Shown here: positions 45,618 through 55,327 of the stretch, piece after piece | Numbering within the stretch: the first letter of the stretch is position 1 | Layout of the letters: each line of letters starts with the position of its first letter | Assembly: GCA_947499715.1 (NCBI GenBank) | Contig: CANMPL010000007.1 | Span: 1-64,000 of the forward strand | Direction of reading: 5' to 3' | Origin: an uncultured Paracoccaceae bacterium | Lineage (GTDB): Bacteria > Pseudomonadota > Alphaproteobacteria > Rhodobacterales > Rhodobacteraceae | Length of the DNA: 64,000 nt | Translations under genes and position numbers: made by a program | The notes under the pieces: generated by a model | Told to the model about the DNA's origin: nothing | The model's database searches: none | Seen by the model: the letters and a program-made list of their open reading frames with translations, nothing else

Positions 45618-47947
45618 CAGAACGAGGTCGAGATGGTCACGTCAAAGTTCTTGGTCCTATCGCCATCCTGCACATCCAGCGGCTCTGTAAAGTTAAAGCG
45701 CAGCGGACCAATCGGCGTGGCCCAGAAGATCGACAAACCAGCCACTGTGCGCGGGGTGAAGTCATTGTAAAGCACATCAGATTCGCCAAGCCCGCGCAGA
45801 TTTCCGACATCCCACACCGACCCGTGGTCAATGAAGGCACCGCCCGTGATCCCAAATTCTTCCGGCACACCAATCGGGAACTCTGCCTCAAGCCGGGCCA
45901 CCGCAAAGGCATTGCCGCCCAAGGCGTCATCGGTCGCGGCATCGCGCGGTCCAATCCCGCCAGCCTCAAACCCGCGCATTGTCCGGCTGCCAAGGAAATA
46001 ACGATCCGTCACCCGGCTATCGCCTTCGCTATACTTGAGGTAGCCGCCTTCAATCGTCGCACGCAGGGTCAGTTCCTCGTTCAAGATCTTGGTCTCGGCC
46101 GCGACCAAGGCAGAGGTCTTGATGAACTGCGTATCGCCGATGCCGAATTCCTGACCAAACCGGAATACGACGCCCGCATTCGGGTTCAGACCGCCACGGC
46201 GGCTATCATAGTTGTAGTTATATCCGACCGACTGCGTTGTGATATCGCCCAAAGCGACCTCTTCGCGGATGACCTGACTGACCGTGGTGTCTGTCGGATC
46301 AATACCTGACAGATTGGTATAATCGACAGCATAGAACACCCCCAGCCGACCATTTTCACTGACCGGAAAGGTCAGCGATGGGCTGAACCGGAAAACGTCT
46401 GTGTCATAGACAGCGTTTTCGGCTTCGGTGCTCCGATAGTTCAGCGACAGACCAAAGCGCAGATCCCGGCCCAGAAACTGCGGCTCTGCAAAGGTTAAGT
46501 TAAGACCGCGGTTCGTTTCGGCCGTCGAAAGCTCAAAGTTCAGCAACTGCCCTCGGCCCAGAAAGTTCTGCTCACGGAAACTGGCAACCAGGCTGACGCC
46601 CGTGTCGGTGTTGTAGTTTGCACCAAAGGACAGGGACCCGGTTGGCTGTTCCACGACGTCAACATCAACCACAACCTGTTCGGGTGTGCTGCCCTCGCGG
46701 GCCTCGACGTTGGCGTTGGCAAAGAACCCAAGCGCGCGGATCCGTTCGGCGGCTTGTCGGACCTCACGCGGGTTAAAGGGGTCGCCCTCAACCGTGCGGA
46801 ACTGGTTGCGCACAACCCGATCCAACGTGGTGTTGTTGCCTTCGATATCAATCCGCTCAACAAAAATACGCGGCCCGCGCGTCAGCGCATAGGTCACGTC
46901 CAGCGTCAAGCTCCGGTCATTGCGGCTGATCCGCGGTTCGACCGCCAGAAAGTTCAAACCCTTCAGGATCGCCAACCGCTCTAGCCGGGCGATGTCATTC
47001 TCAACCCGCGCGGGGCTGTAGATTGTGCCGGGTCGCGTCGCAATGGCCGCCTGAAATTCAGCCACTACCGGTTCCGGGATCTCTGAGACAACCGTCAATT
47101 CGCCAAAGCGGAACTGCTGCCCTTCCTGCACATTGAACGTCACCAGATAGGCATCCCGCTCGCGGGTCAGCGCCACGTCGACGTTCAGCACCTGAAAATC
47201 TGCATATCCGCGCGACTGATAGAAATCGGTCAGCACCTGCCGGTCAAAACCGATCCGTTCCTGCGAGAACGTGTCGCGTGTAATGACAGACCGCAGCAGG
47301 CCCGCTTGCTTGGTTTCCAGAACCCCACGCAAGCGCCGTTCAGAATAGCTGCGGTTGCCGATAAAGCTGATCCGCTCAATTTCTGTCACCGCCGTCTCGC
47401 TGACCACAAAGACAAGGTTTACCCGATTGTCATCCAGCCGGATGATCTGCGGCACAACACTTGCGTTGATCCGGCCTTTTTGGGCGTAAATCGCGGCGAT
47501 TGCGGCGACGTCACGCTCTGCCTGCGCAGGCGAATAGACCCGGCGCGGCGCGCTTGAAATCACAGGGAGCAGTTCGTCATCACGAATGCGGCTGTTGCCT
47601 TCGATGTTGATCAGGTTGATCGTTGGGAATTCCACAACATCAATACGCAACGTGCCGCCCTGTGGGGCAATATTGACCGCCTCAAACAGGCCGCTATCGC
47701 GAATCCGCTGGCCCGCGGCATTCAATTCGGCGGCTGAAACGCTTTCGCCGCGGCTGATTCCCGCGAAAGTCAGGATCGCCTGATCCGAAACCCGGTTGTT
47801 TCCTTCGATGACGACGTTGTTAAAGGCAAAGTTCTGGGCGCTGGCAGGACCGCTTAGAAAGGCTGCAAGTGTCAGAAATAGAATGACAAAACCGCGCGTC
47901 ATGGCGCGAGATCCCCGCGCCGTTGCGTCTTTGATAATCGGTGTCAT
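45617..47947 (-). CDS. bamA: Outer-membrane protein assembly factor BamA
   Basis: This 776-residue protein has a signal peptide that most naturally begins at Met16 (MTRGFVILFLTLAAF), five POTRA repeats up to about residue 430 and a 16-stranded barrel ending in Phe (DVTISTSF), with the VRGF-like loop as MRGFEAGGIGPR. It folds beta-barrel proteins into the outer membrane. The start could be 47902 instead, which has GGGGA upstream. Confidence 0.94.
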   Translation of the reverse strand: MTPIIKDATARGSRAMTRGFVILFLTLAAFLSGPASAQNFAFNNVVIEGNNRVSDQAILTFAGISRGESVSAAELNAAGQRIRDSGLFEAVNIAPQGGTLRIDVVEFPTINLINIEGNSRIRDDELLPVISSAPRRVYSPAQAERDVAAIAAIYAQKGRINASVVPQIIRLDDNRVNLVFVVSETAVTEIERISFIGNRSYSERRLRGVLETKQAGLLRSVITRDTFSQERIGFDRQVLTDFYQSRGYADFQVLNVDVALTRERDAYLVTFNVQEGQQFRFGELTVVSEIPEPVVAEFQAAIATRPGTIYSPARVENDIARLERLAILKGLNFLAVEPRISRNDRSLTLDVTYALTRGPRIFVERIDIEGNNTTLDRVVRNQFRTVEGDPFNPREVRQAAERIRALGFFANANVEAREGSTPEQVVVDVDVVEQPTGSLSFGANYNTDTGVSLVASFREQNFLGRGQLLNFELSTAETNRGLNLTFAEPQFLGRDLRFGLSLNYRSTEAENAVYDTDVFRFSPSLTFPVSENGRLGVFYAVDYTNLSGIDPTDTTVSQVIREEVALGDITTQSVGYNYNYDSRRGGLNPNAGVVFRFGQEFGIGDTQFIKTSALVAAETKILNEELTLRATIEGGYLKYSEGDSRVTDRYFLGSRTMRGFEAGGIGPRDAATDDALGGNAFAVARLEAEFPIGVPEEFGITGGAFIDHGSVWDVGNLRGLGESDVLYNDFTPRTVAGLSIFWATPIGPLRFNFTEPLDVQDGDRTKNFDVTISTSF

Positions 47948-48014
47948 ATGCAGCGCCTGTTATTATTGATCCCCGTTGCTTCTGAATTACCGGGTCTCAG
48001 GCGGGTTGTCAAAA

Positions 48015-48042
48015 CGAAGAAACGCGCCCGGCGGGGGCGCGC
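48015..48042 (-). terminator. Terminator after the 41-residue gene
   Basis: CGCGCCC (48023-48029) and GGGCGCG (48035-48041) form a 7-bp stem; on the minus strand it is followed by TTTCTTCGTTTT. It lies about 30 bp past the small gene's stop and upstream of bamA. Confidence 0.65.
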
Positions 48043-48069
48043 TGAAGCCTTTTGCAGTGTGGGCCGACC

Positions 48070-48195
48070 TTACATCATGCCGACATAAGCACCTGCATAT
48101 AGTGCCCCGACCAATGCGCCGGTATAGATGATGCGGTCCCAGTTCAGGGTCAGCAAGACGCTTACACCGCGATAACCTTGTGCCAAAGTCTGCAT
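48070..48195 (-). CDS. 41-residue small membrane protein between rseP and bamA
   Basis: On the minus strand an ATG at 48195 with a strong GAGGAGAG ribosome site opens a 41-codon frame: MQTLAQGYRGVSVLLTLNWD, then RIIYTGALVGALYAGAYVGM and a final Met. The second half is one hydrophobic helix. The ribosome site, the clean helix and a terminator after the stop argue that it is translated. It resembles short proteins that I recall from other Rhodobacteraceae, but I cannot name a family. Confidence 0.7.
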   Translation of the reverse strand: MQTLAQGYRGVSVLLTLNWDRIIYTGALVGALYAGAYVGMM

Positions 48196-48264
48196 GATCT
48201 CTCTCCTCAGTTGACACCAATCTAGGTGTCAAATGGGGCGCAAATGTGTCCGTAATGGGCTGGT

Positions 48265-49584
48265 TCAGGGGCAAAGCACCAGATCGTTGAGCAGCGCAAA
48301 GGTCATCAACCCGGCAATAATCGCCAGACCGCCGACCATCAGGAACTGCAAGGCGCGGTCACTGGGCTTGCGGCGCGTCACAGCCTCGTAGGCGTGAAAC
48401 ACCAGATGCCCGCCGTCCAGGATCGGGATCGGGAACAGGTTCAAAAGCCCAACCGCCGCCGACAACATCCCCAAAAACAACACGTAACTTTGTGCGCCTT
48501 GTGCCGCCATTGATCCGCTCGCCTGCGCGATTCCCACAGGCCCCGACAGGTTGCAGGTCGAAATGCCCCCAGTGATGATCTGCCAAAGCCCGGTCAGCGA
48601 CGTAGTGATCGAAAACCAAAGCCGGTCTACCCCCAGCTTGATCGCTTCCCAAGGACCAATCGGATCGGTCGCGGGGTCAAAGAAGAACGTGCCGCCAATG
48701 CCAATCCGCCAGAACTGCGCATAGCTGCCGTCGGCCTGCGGCTCATCCTGGTAGCGCGCGGCCAGTTCCACATCAAAAATCTCGCCCGCGCGCCAGACTT
48801 CCAGCGTCAGCGGTGTGCCTTCTGCAGCCCCCACAGCGGCCACGATATCGCGAAACGCATTGATCGGTTCGCCATCAATCGCCGTGATAAAATCACCGAC
48901 CCGCAGCTTTGCATCATCAGCCGCAGACCGCGGCGTCAGGCTATCAACCCGGCTGATAATCGGGTGCGGTCCTTTGACGACCATCTCTGCGCCGTCGCGC
49001 AGGATCGTGTAGTCCTGCAAAAGCGTATCTGGCAGCGCGTCGATATTTGCGCCCTCTTCACCAAAGACCACATCGCCCACGGCCAAGATCCGGTCCCCCG
49101 GCAACAACTCTGACTGGAACGCCGCTGGCACTTCATAGGCGCTTTCCAGCACCAATTCCTCGCTCGGCTTGCCTTCGTACATCATGTAGCCCGCAAAGAT
49201 CAGTGCCGCGAGGATGAAGTTCGCCACCGGTCCGGCCAGCACGGTCAGGGCCCTCGCCCACAAAGGTGCGCCCATCATCGTGGTGCGTGGATCGTGGCCG
49301 ACAACCTCTTGCTCGCCGCCCACACTGGCGGCATTCGCGTCGCCCCTGAACTTGACGTAGCCGCCCGCCGGGATCGCCGCCAATTGCCAGACCGTCCCGT
49401 GTTTGTCGGTGCGGCTGACCAGGACCTTCCCCATGCCAACACTGAACACATCCGCATGAATGCCGGTCCAGCGCCCAACGATGTAGTGCCCGTATTCGTG
49501 CACGGCGACGATCACCAAAAGCGCGACGATAAACGCCACAATTGTGAAAACCGGTCCGCCCAGCGACGGGATCAGCGATGTCAT
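48265..49584 (-). CDS. rseP: Site-2 intramembrane metalloprotease RseP
   Basis: This 439-residue M50 protease has the zinc motif HEYGH at residues 29-33, a central PDZ domain and the second motif NLFPIPILDGGH near 385. It cleaves anti-sigma factors within the membrane in envelope stress. The start at 49584 lies just after dxr. Position between dxr and bamA is conserved in proteobacteria. Confidence 0.95.
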   Translation of the reverse strand: MTSLIPSLGGPVFTIVAFIVALLVIVAVHEYGHYIVGRWTGIHADVFSVGMGKVLVSRTDKHGTVWQLAAIPAGGYVKFRGDANAASVGGEQEVVGHDPRTTMMGAPLWARALTVLAGPVANFILAALIFAGYMMYEGKPSEELVLESAYEVPAAFQSELLPGDRILAVGDVVFGEEGANIDALPDTLLQDYTILRDGAEMVVKGPHPIISRVDSLTPRSAADDAKLRVGDFITAIDGEPINAFRDIVAAVGAAEGTPLTLEVWRAGEIFDVELAARYQDEPQADGSYAQFWRIGIGGTFFFDPATDPIGPWEAIKLGVDRLWFSITTSLTGLWQIITGGISTCNLSGPVGIAQASGSMAAQGAQSYVLFLGMLSAAVGLLNLFPIPILDGGHLVFHAYEAVTRRKPSDRALQFLMVGGLAIIAGLMTFALLNDLVLCP

Positions 49585-49594
49585 GTCCAAAGGT

Positions 49595-50764
49595 TCAACC
49601 CATTTCCTGCATGAAGTCTGATGCCAACCTGCGTGCGGCGGCATCCGTTCTTGCCACGTTATCTAACGTAATTTGGGCATTTTGCAGCCCATCATCTGCT
49701 GACATTTTGGCGAGCACCCGCTCCACCACCTCTGCCATGTCGAGAAAGCCGATCTGGCCTACGATAAACCCATCCAGCGCCTGTTCCTTTGCCGCATTGA
49801 AAGCAGCCCCTGACAGCCCGCCCATTTCCATCACCTCTGCCGCAAGGCGAAGCGCGGGATAGCGGGCCAGATCCGGGTCGCGGAACGTGAATTGGCCGAT
49901 CCTGGCCAGATCCAAGCGTTCAACCGGCAATGTCTTCCGCGTGGGCCAATGCAGGGCAAAACCAATCGCATGGCGCATATCGGGTGGTCCAACGTGCGCC
50001 ATCAGCGCGCCGTCGTTGAACCCGACCAGCGCGTGGATCATGCTTTCGGGGTGGATAATCGCCTCGATCTGGCTTGGCTTGACGCCGAAAAACTCTTTTG
50101 TTTCAATCAGCTCCAACGCCTTGTTAAACATAGAGGCGGAATCGATCGTGATCCTTTGGCCCATATCCCAATTGGGATGGCTTGACGCCTGCGCCAGGGT
50201 CGCGGTCTTGAGCTTTTCCATCGGCCAATCACGGAACGCGCCACCGCTGGCGGTAATAATGATCCGCTCGACCGACCGGATGTCTTCGCCAATCAGCCCC
50301 TGAAACACGGCAGAATGTTCGCTATCCACCGGTAAGATCATCGCGTCATGGGCCTTGGCGGTGTCCAGCAACAAGGGACCCGCCGTCACCAATGATTCCT
50401 TATTGGCCAGCGCCAGCGTCGTCCCTTGCCGCAGTGCCGCCAATCCCGGTGCCAGCCCGGCCGCGCCGACAATCGCAGACATGATCCAATCCGCAGGACG
50501 TGCGGCCGCTTCGCAGATGGCCGCATCGCCTGCCGCTGCCTCAACCGCGGATCCTGCAAGTGCATTGCGTAGATCCGTTAGCAACTCAGGGTGACAGGTC
50601 ACTGCAATGTCGGCGTCTAAGTCTTTGGCATCATGCGCCAATTGTGTGATGTTGCGACCGCCCGTCAGTGCAACAACGTCATAGGCATCCCGGTCGCGCC
50701 GGATCAGATCAATGGTGTTTTGACCGATGGATCCGGTGGCCCCCAGAATGCTGATCCGCCTCAA
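49595..50764 (-). CDS. dxr: 1-deoxy-D-xylulose 5-phosphate reductoisomerase
   Basis: This 389-residue enzyme has the NADPH-binding GATGSIGQNT at 8-17, ANKESLVTAG and the SEHSAVFQGL motif. It makes methylerythritol phosphate, upstream of IspDF in the same pathway. It overlaps the cdsA stop by 4 bp. Confidence 0.96.
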   Translation of the reverse strand: MRRISILGATGSIGQNTIDLIRRDRDAYDVVALTGGRNITQLAHDAKDLDADIAVTCHPELLTDLRNALAGSAVEAAAGDAAICEAAARPADWIMSAIVGAAGLAPGLAALRQGTTLALANKESLVTAGPLLLDTAKAHDAMILPVDSEHSAVFQGLIGEDIRSVERIIITASGGAFRDWPMEKLKTATLAQASSHPNWDMGQRITIDSASMFNKALELIETKEFFGVKPSQIEAIIHPESMIHALVGFNDGALMAHVGPPDMRHAIGFALHWPTRKTLPVERLDLARIGQFTFRDPDLARYPALRLAAEVMEMGGLSGAAFNAAKEQALDGFIVGQIGFLDMAEVVERVLAKMSADDGLQNAQITLDNVARTDAAARRLASDFMQEMG

Positions 50765-51594
50765 AAGGCGACTCCGGGGACGTCAAAGACATAGGCCACC
50801 AGCAACATGAACAGCGACGCACCCAAAAGCGCATCAAACCGATCAAACAGCCCGCCGTGACCGGGGATCAGGGCAGAGCTGTCCTTGACCCCCATCCGCC
50901 GTTTCAGCGCGCTTTCAGCGATATCGCCCATCTGGCTGGCAAAGCTGACAATCATCGAAATCAGCACGATGGCCCAACCCGCATTGGTGAAAAACGTAAA
51001 GCATAGCCCGACAACACCCGCTGCGATCCAGCCTGCGCCAGTCCCGCTCCAGGTTTTCTTGGGGCTGACCTTGGGCCAGAACTTGGGCCCGCCAAAGGTG
51101 CGACCCGCCAGATAGCCAAAGACATCGGTGGCCACGACCACCAGCATCAGCCACAAAATCCACGTAAACCCATAGTCTTCGCGGAACTGCACAAGACCCC
51201 AGCCGGCAATTTGAATGCCAAGCGCGAAGATGAAAAACGTGATCCGCTCATGCTTGACCCGCCATGCCCCCAGAATAGGCACAAGGAAAATCAGCAAAAG
51301 ACCCAGCGGCGTGCCAAGCAACAAGCCCGATTGCACCGACGCCACACCCGCCGCCAGCACCGCACCCTGATTGGGCTTGTCGGCGGCAATCATCATCCAC
51401 AATTCCCAGACCATCACAGCCGTCACAAAGACCACCAGCATCTGGAACCAGACCCCACCCAAGATGACGCCGATGGCGCCAACTGCGATCATCGCGATGG
51501 ATGAAATCACACGGGTCTTCAGGTCTTCCCATTTCGCGGGGTTCTGCGGCAGCACCGGTTCAGGTGCGATTGATGATGTCGTGTCGTCCGCCAT
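50761..51594 (-). CDS. cdsA: Phosphatidate cytidylyltransferase
   Basis: This 277-residue membrane enzyme has the CdsA C-terminal signature around KRRMGVKDSSALIPGHGGLFDRFD. It makes CDP-diacylglycerol. A soluble N-terminal tail of about 25 residues precedes the first helix. It lies 2 bp after the uppS stop and overlaps dxr by 4 bp. Confidence 0.94.
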   Translation of the reverse strand: MADDTTSSIAPEPVLPQNPAKWEDLKTRVISSIAMIAVGAIGVILGGVWFQMLVVFVTAVMVWELWMMIAADKPNQGAVLAAGVASVQSGLLLGTPLGLLLIFLVPILGAWRVKHERITFFIFALGIQIAGWGLVQFREDYGFTWILWLMLVVVATDVFGYLAGRTFGGPKFWPKVSPKKTWSGTGAGWIAAGVVGLCFTFFTNAGWAIVLISMIVSFASQMGDIAESALKRRMGVKDSSALIPGHGGLFDRFDALLGASLFMLLVAYVFDVPGVAF

Positions 51595-51596
51595 CG

Positions 51597-52322
51597 TCAG
51601 GCCAATACGGCCCCAAAGCGCCGTTCGCGTCCGCCATAGTTTGACAGCACACTGGCAAACTCTGCGGCGCTGAAATCAGGCCAAAGCGTATCCACAAATT
51701 CATACTCTGCATAAGCCGACTGCCACAACAGAAAGTTGGAAATCCGCGCTTCACCGCTGGTGCGGATCACCAGATCCGGGTCGGGCAAAACATGGGTATC
51801 AAGGAATTTTGACAGCGTCTCTGCGTCCACATCCTTGTGGGTCAACGTGCCTTTTTCGACCTCAAAGGCCAGCCTTTGGGCGGCCCGCGTCACTTCATCC
51901 CGACCGCCATAGTTCAAGGCAATGGTCAGATGCACCTTGTCGTTGCCGCTGGTATAAAGTTCAAGATTATCCATCAGGCTGACAAGCTTGTCGTCCAGCT
52001 TCATGCGATCCCCGATAAACCGCACCCGCACACCTTCATCAAACAACGCCTTGGCCTCGCGTTCGATATAGCGCCGGAACAGCGCCATCAGGCCTGCCAC
52101 TTCCGTCTGTGTGCGTTTCCAATTTTCGGTCGAGAATGCAAAGATCGTGAGATATTTCACGCCTTCGTCGGGACAGGCCCGCACGATTTCGCGCACCCGG
52201 CGCGCACCAGCATGGTGCCCAAACAGCCGCGGCCGCCCGCGCTGCGTGGCCCACCGCCCATTCCCGTCCATAATAATGGCGACGTGATTTGGGCCGGTCT
52301 TGTCGTTTGCATCCTTGGGCAT
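51597..52322 (-). CDS. uppS: Undecaprenyl diphosphate synthase (UppS)
   Basis: This 241-residue cis-prenyltransferase has HVAIIMDGNGRWA with the catalytic Asp19, FAFSTENWKR, and the C-terminal DLVIRTSGEARISNFLLWQ. It makes the lipid carrier for peptidoglycan. The start at 52322 has AAGGGG upstream; the frame is open to 52355. The next gene, cdsA, begins 2 bp after its stop. Confidence 0.95.
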   Translation of the reverse strand: MPKDANDKTGPNHVAIIMDGNGRWATQRGRPRLFGHHAGARRVREIVRACPDEGVKYLTIFAFSTENWKRTQTEVAGLMALFRRYIEREAKALFDEGVRVRFIGDRMKLDDKLVSLMDNLELYTSGNDKVHLTIALNYGGRDEVTRAAQRLAFEVEKGTLTHKDVDAETLSKFLDTHVLPDPDLVIRTSGEARISNFLLWQSAYAEYEFVDTLWPDFSAAEFASVLSNYGGRERRFGAVLA

Positions 52323-52390
52323 CAATGGCCCCTTTCCTGTTCGGTTGCGCGACATTGCCGGTCAGACCGGCCCGCCGCCCCTGAAACGAC

Positions 52391-52413
52391 GAAACGGTCG
52401 CAAGGACCGTTTC
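52391..52413. terminator. Hairpin between frr and uppS
   Basis: GAAACGGTC (52391-52399) and GACCGTTTC (52405-52413) form a 9-bp stem after the frr stop. On the minus strand it is followed by a mixed GT-rich stretch, so termination may be partial. Confidence 0.55.
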
Positions 52414-52424
52414 AGCGTGTCGTC

Positions 52425-52988
52425 TCAAACCTGCATAATCTCTGCTTGTTTGGTCTCTAATGTGTCGTCGACAGTCTTGATGAACGTATCGGTCAGTTCC
52501 TGCACAGCGCCTTCCCAGAACTTCTGATCGTCCTCGGACATGCCGTCGGCCTTCGCCTTTTTGATCTGGTCCATGCCATCACGGCGCAGATTGCGGATCG
52601 AAACGCGTGCGCTTTCGGCATAGCCACCAGCCACCTTTGTCAGGTCGCGGCGGCGTTCTTCATTCAATTCAGGGATCGGCAACATGATGATCGTGCCATT
52701 CAGCTGCGGATTGATCCCCAGCCCGCTTTCGCGGATCGCTTTTTCGACCTTGCCGACCAAACCCTTATCCCAGACGTTGATTGTGACCATACGGGGTTCT
52801 GGCACATTCACCGTTCCCACCTGGTTAATCGGCGTCATGGATCCGTATGCATCCACCATAATCGGCTCAAGCATAGAGCCAGAGGCGCGCCCGGTCCGCA
52901 AAGACGCCAGTTCGGTCCGCAGGTTTGCGATTGCGCCGTCCATCCGACGCTCAAGATCGTCGGTATCAAGAATAAATTCGTCTGCCAT
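52425..52988 (-). CDS. frr: Ribosome recycling factor
   Basis: This 187-residue protein has the RRF pattern [20 protein letters not shown] and the [17 protein letters not shown] block. It splits post-termination ribosomes together with EF-G. It is usually next to pyrH; here a 101-codon gene of unknown function lies between. Confidence 0.96.
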   Translation of the reverse strand: MADEFILDTDDLERRMDGAIANLRTELASLRTGRASGSMLEPIMVDAYGSMTPINQVGTVNVPEPRMVTINVWDKGLVGKVEKAIRESGLGINPQLNGTIIMLPIPELNEERRRDLTKVAGGYAESARVSIRNLRRDGMDQIKKAKADGMSEDDQKFWEGAVQELTDTFIKTVDDTLETKQAEIMQV

Positions 52989-53110
52989 GTTGTCTGCTCA
53001 CTTCTTCGGGCATTCGCCCTGCTTTTGCAGGTTCTAGTTGAAATTCCGTGACTTGTATAGGTCAGGAAAACCACAGAAGTTCGGCAGTTTTTCGTCAGAG
53101 ACGGGCAAAA

Positions 53111-53416
53111 TCACGCCGCTTTTGCGGCATCTTCGTCCGCGGTGACCTCTGGCTCTGTCGTCTCGGCCATTGGCGCGGGATCCTTGGGCGTCAGGTCGTC
53201 ACTGCTGGGGGCTGGCAGGGCCATCGCCTCGTCGGGCATCTGTTCTGGCCAATCAATGGTGATGATGGCGGCACCGGGTGCAATCGCGATGCGCGGCTGG
53301 GTGGACAGGCCCGACAGCACCGCGTTCAGTTCGGCCAAGGCGCGTTCCGCTGTCTGCCGCTGCGTTTCCTTGACGGCCTCAACCTGACCTTTTTTGCCGA
53401 ATAGAAATTTGAACAT
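53111..53416 (-). CDS. Hypothetical protein between pyrH and frr
   Basis: This 101-residue protein starts MFKFLFGKKG, has a basic amphipathic N-terminus, a central region that could be a short beta-strand (IAIAPGAAIITIDWPEQMP) and an acidic Pro/Glu-rich tail. No family is recognised. The start at 53416 is best spaced from AGGGG; an ATG at 53422 is too close. It splits the classical pyrH-frr pair. Confidence 0.6.
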   Translation of the reverse strand: MFKFLFGKKGQVEAVKETQRQTAERALAELNAVLSGLSTQPRIAIAPGAAIITIDWPEQMPDEAMALPAPSSDDLTPKDPAPMAETTEPEVTADEDAAKAA

Positions 53417-53517
53417 GATCATCCCCTGCGAAAATTGCGTTGGGATTAATCTGTGCCGCAGCGCAGCATCGCACAAGGGGAATTGCGCGTAAATTGCCCC
53501 CTAACGCCGCAATCCGC

Positions 53518-54243
53518 CTAGTCGCTGACGATCGTATAGGTGCCCTCTCCGGCCAGAATACCGCGAAAGCCGCCGGGCTCATCCAGGCTAAAGACAATGA
53601 TCGGCAAATGGTTGTCGCGGGCCAACGCAATCGCACTGGCGTCCATCACGCCAAGATGCTTTGCCAACACCTCGTCATAGGTCACCTGATCGAACCGCAC
53701 CGCATCGTCGTGCTTTGCGGGATCCTTGTCATAGACACCGTCAACCTTTGTGCCTTTCAGGATCGCTTCGCAGGCCATTTCATTGGCCCGCAACGTCGCG
53801 GCGGTATCGGTGGTGAAATAGGGGTTGCCGGTGCCTGCGGCGAAAATACAAACCCGCTTTTTCTCAAGGTGGCGCACGGCGCGGCGGCGGATATAGGGTT
53901 CTGCCACCTCGTTCATGGTGATCGCCGAAATCACGCGGGTATGGATGTTCAGCTCTTCCAAGGCGGACTGCATCGCCAGCGCGTTCATCACTGTGGCCAG
54001 CATCCCCATGTAGTCAGCTGTCGTGCGTTCCATCCCCTGCGCGCTGCCTTGCAGCCCGCGAAAGATATTGCCGCCGCCGATCACCATGCAGATCTCGACG
54101 CCCATGTCGTGAACGATCTTCACCTCTTGCGCGATGCGTTGCACCGTGGGCGGGTGCAGGCCGAAACCGGTATCGCCCATCAGCGCCTCGCCCGAGATTT
54201 TCAACATGACCCGCTTGTAGGTTGTCGTTGCTGCGTCGGTCAT
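53518..54243 (-). CDS. pyrH: Uridylate kinase
   Basis: This 241-residue amino-acid-kinase-fold protein has [23 protein letters not shown] and [13 protein letters not shown]. It phosphorylates UMP. It is the first gene of the envelope cluster on this strand. The start at 54243 follows GGGGG; the frame is open upstream to 54294. It is divergent from miaA. Confidence 0.96.
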   Translation of the reverse strand: MTDAATTTYKRVMLKISGEALMGDTGFGLHPPTVQRIAQEVKIVHDMGVEICMVIGGGNIFRGLQGSAQGMERTTADYMGMLATVMNALAMQSALEELNIHTRVISAITMNEVAEPYIRRRAVRHLEKKRVCIFAAGTGNPYFTTDTAATLRANEMACEAILKGTKVDGVYDKDPAKHDDAVRFDQVTYDEVLAKHLGVMDASAIALARDNHLPIIVFSLDEPGGFRGILAGEGTYTIVSD

Positions 54244-54307
54244 ATCGGCCCCCGGTCTTTGGCATTTGCGATCCCGCGCAAAATGTCGCAACAAGAGCGC
54301 AAGTTCA

Positions 54308-55264
54308 ATGGCACATCACACCCCAGCGCAATTTCCCGCGCCCACCACATCAACCTCACCGGATAACGCCTTGCCTACGCTCGATATTCACCCATCAAGA
54401 CCTGTGCTGATTGCCGGCCCCACGGCCTCTGGCAAGTCGGCATTGGCATTGCATATCGCGCAGATGCAAGGTGGGGTTGTGGTGAACGCGGATGCCTTGC
54501 AGGTTTTTGACGGCTGGCGTGTGCTGACCGCGCGCCCCGATGACGCCGATCTGGCCGCAGCACCGCACGCGCTTTATGGCCATGTGCCCTTTGATCAGGA
54601 CTATTCTGTTGGCGACTGGTTGCGCGACCTTGCCCCGCTTCTGAACGGTGCCCGCCCGATCATCGTCGGCGGCACCGGGCTGTACTTTTCCGCGCTGACC
54701 GATGGGCTGGCTGAAATCCCCCCGATTGATGCGCAGACCCGCATGATGGGCGACGCCCGCAGCCGCGAAGACATGCTGGCCGATCTGGATGACGCAACCC
54801 GCGCCCGGATCGACACGCAAAACCCCATGCGGGTGCAGCGCGCGTGGGAGGTGTTGTTTCAAACCGGTCGCGGTCTGGCCGTATGGCAAGACGATACGCC
54901 CCCGCCACTGCTGCCTCTACCCGACTGCACGCCCATTGTGCTTGATGCGCCCAAAGACTGGCTGACCCCGCGCATCGCCCAACGGTTTGATCTGATGCTG
55001 AACGGCGGTGCGCTGGACGAAGCCCGTGCCATGCTGCCCCATTGGCAACACGCCTATCAGTCCTTCAAGGCCATTGGTGCGCCGGAGCTTATCGCCCATT
55101 TGCAGGGGCAAAAGACCTTGGATGACGCCCGCGAAGCCGCCGTGATCGCATCGCGCCAATACGCCAAACGTCAGCGGACATGGTTCAATAAACGGATGGC
55201 CAACTGGCACAGGATTCACATGCCGTCCACAGAGTTATCCACATCAATACGGTTTGTTTCCTGA
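54308..55264 (+). CDS. miaA: tRNA dimethylallyltransferase MiaA
   Basis: This 318-residue enzyme has the P-loop [11 protein letters not shown] near residue 37, NADALQVF and [14 protein letters not shown]. It adds dimethylallyl groups to A37 of tRNAs. The first 20 residues are not conserved-looking, and a TTG near 54371 would give the family-like start, so the start is uncertain. A perfect DnaA box (55235-55243) falls inside its last codons, probably by chance. Confidence 0.92.
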   Translation: MAHHTPAQFPAPTTSTSPDNALPTLDIHPSRPVLIAGPTASGKSALALHIAQMQGGVVVNADALQVFDGWRVLTARPDDADLAAAPHALYGHVPFDQDYSVGDWLRDLAPLLNGARPIIVGGTGLYFSALTDGLAEIPPIDAQTRMMGDARSREDMLADLDDATRARIDTQNPMRVQRAWEVLFQTGRGLAVWQDDTPPPLLPLPDCTPIVLDAPKDWLTPRIAQRFDLMLNGGALDEARAMLPHWQHAYQSFKAIGAPELIAHLQGQKTLDDAREAAVIASRQYAKRQRTWFNKRMANWHRIHMPSTELSTSIRFVS

Positions 55265-55327
55265 ATTCGTGATTGTTTTTCGGGGCCACTCAGGTCAAAT
55301 TTGCCCAAATCCGACCTGTGGGGGCAG

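Noticed and set aside
55235-55243. Perfect DnaA box (TTATCCACA) at the end of miaA
   Set aside because: It is single, lies within coding sequence and has no neighbouring boxes, AT-rich unwinding region or dnaA gene, so it is not evidence for an origin.
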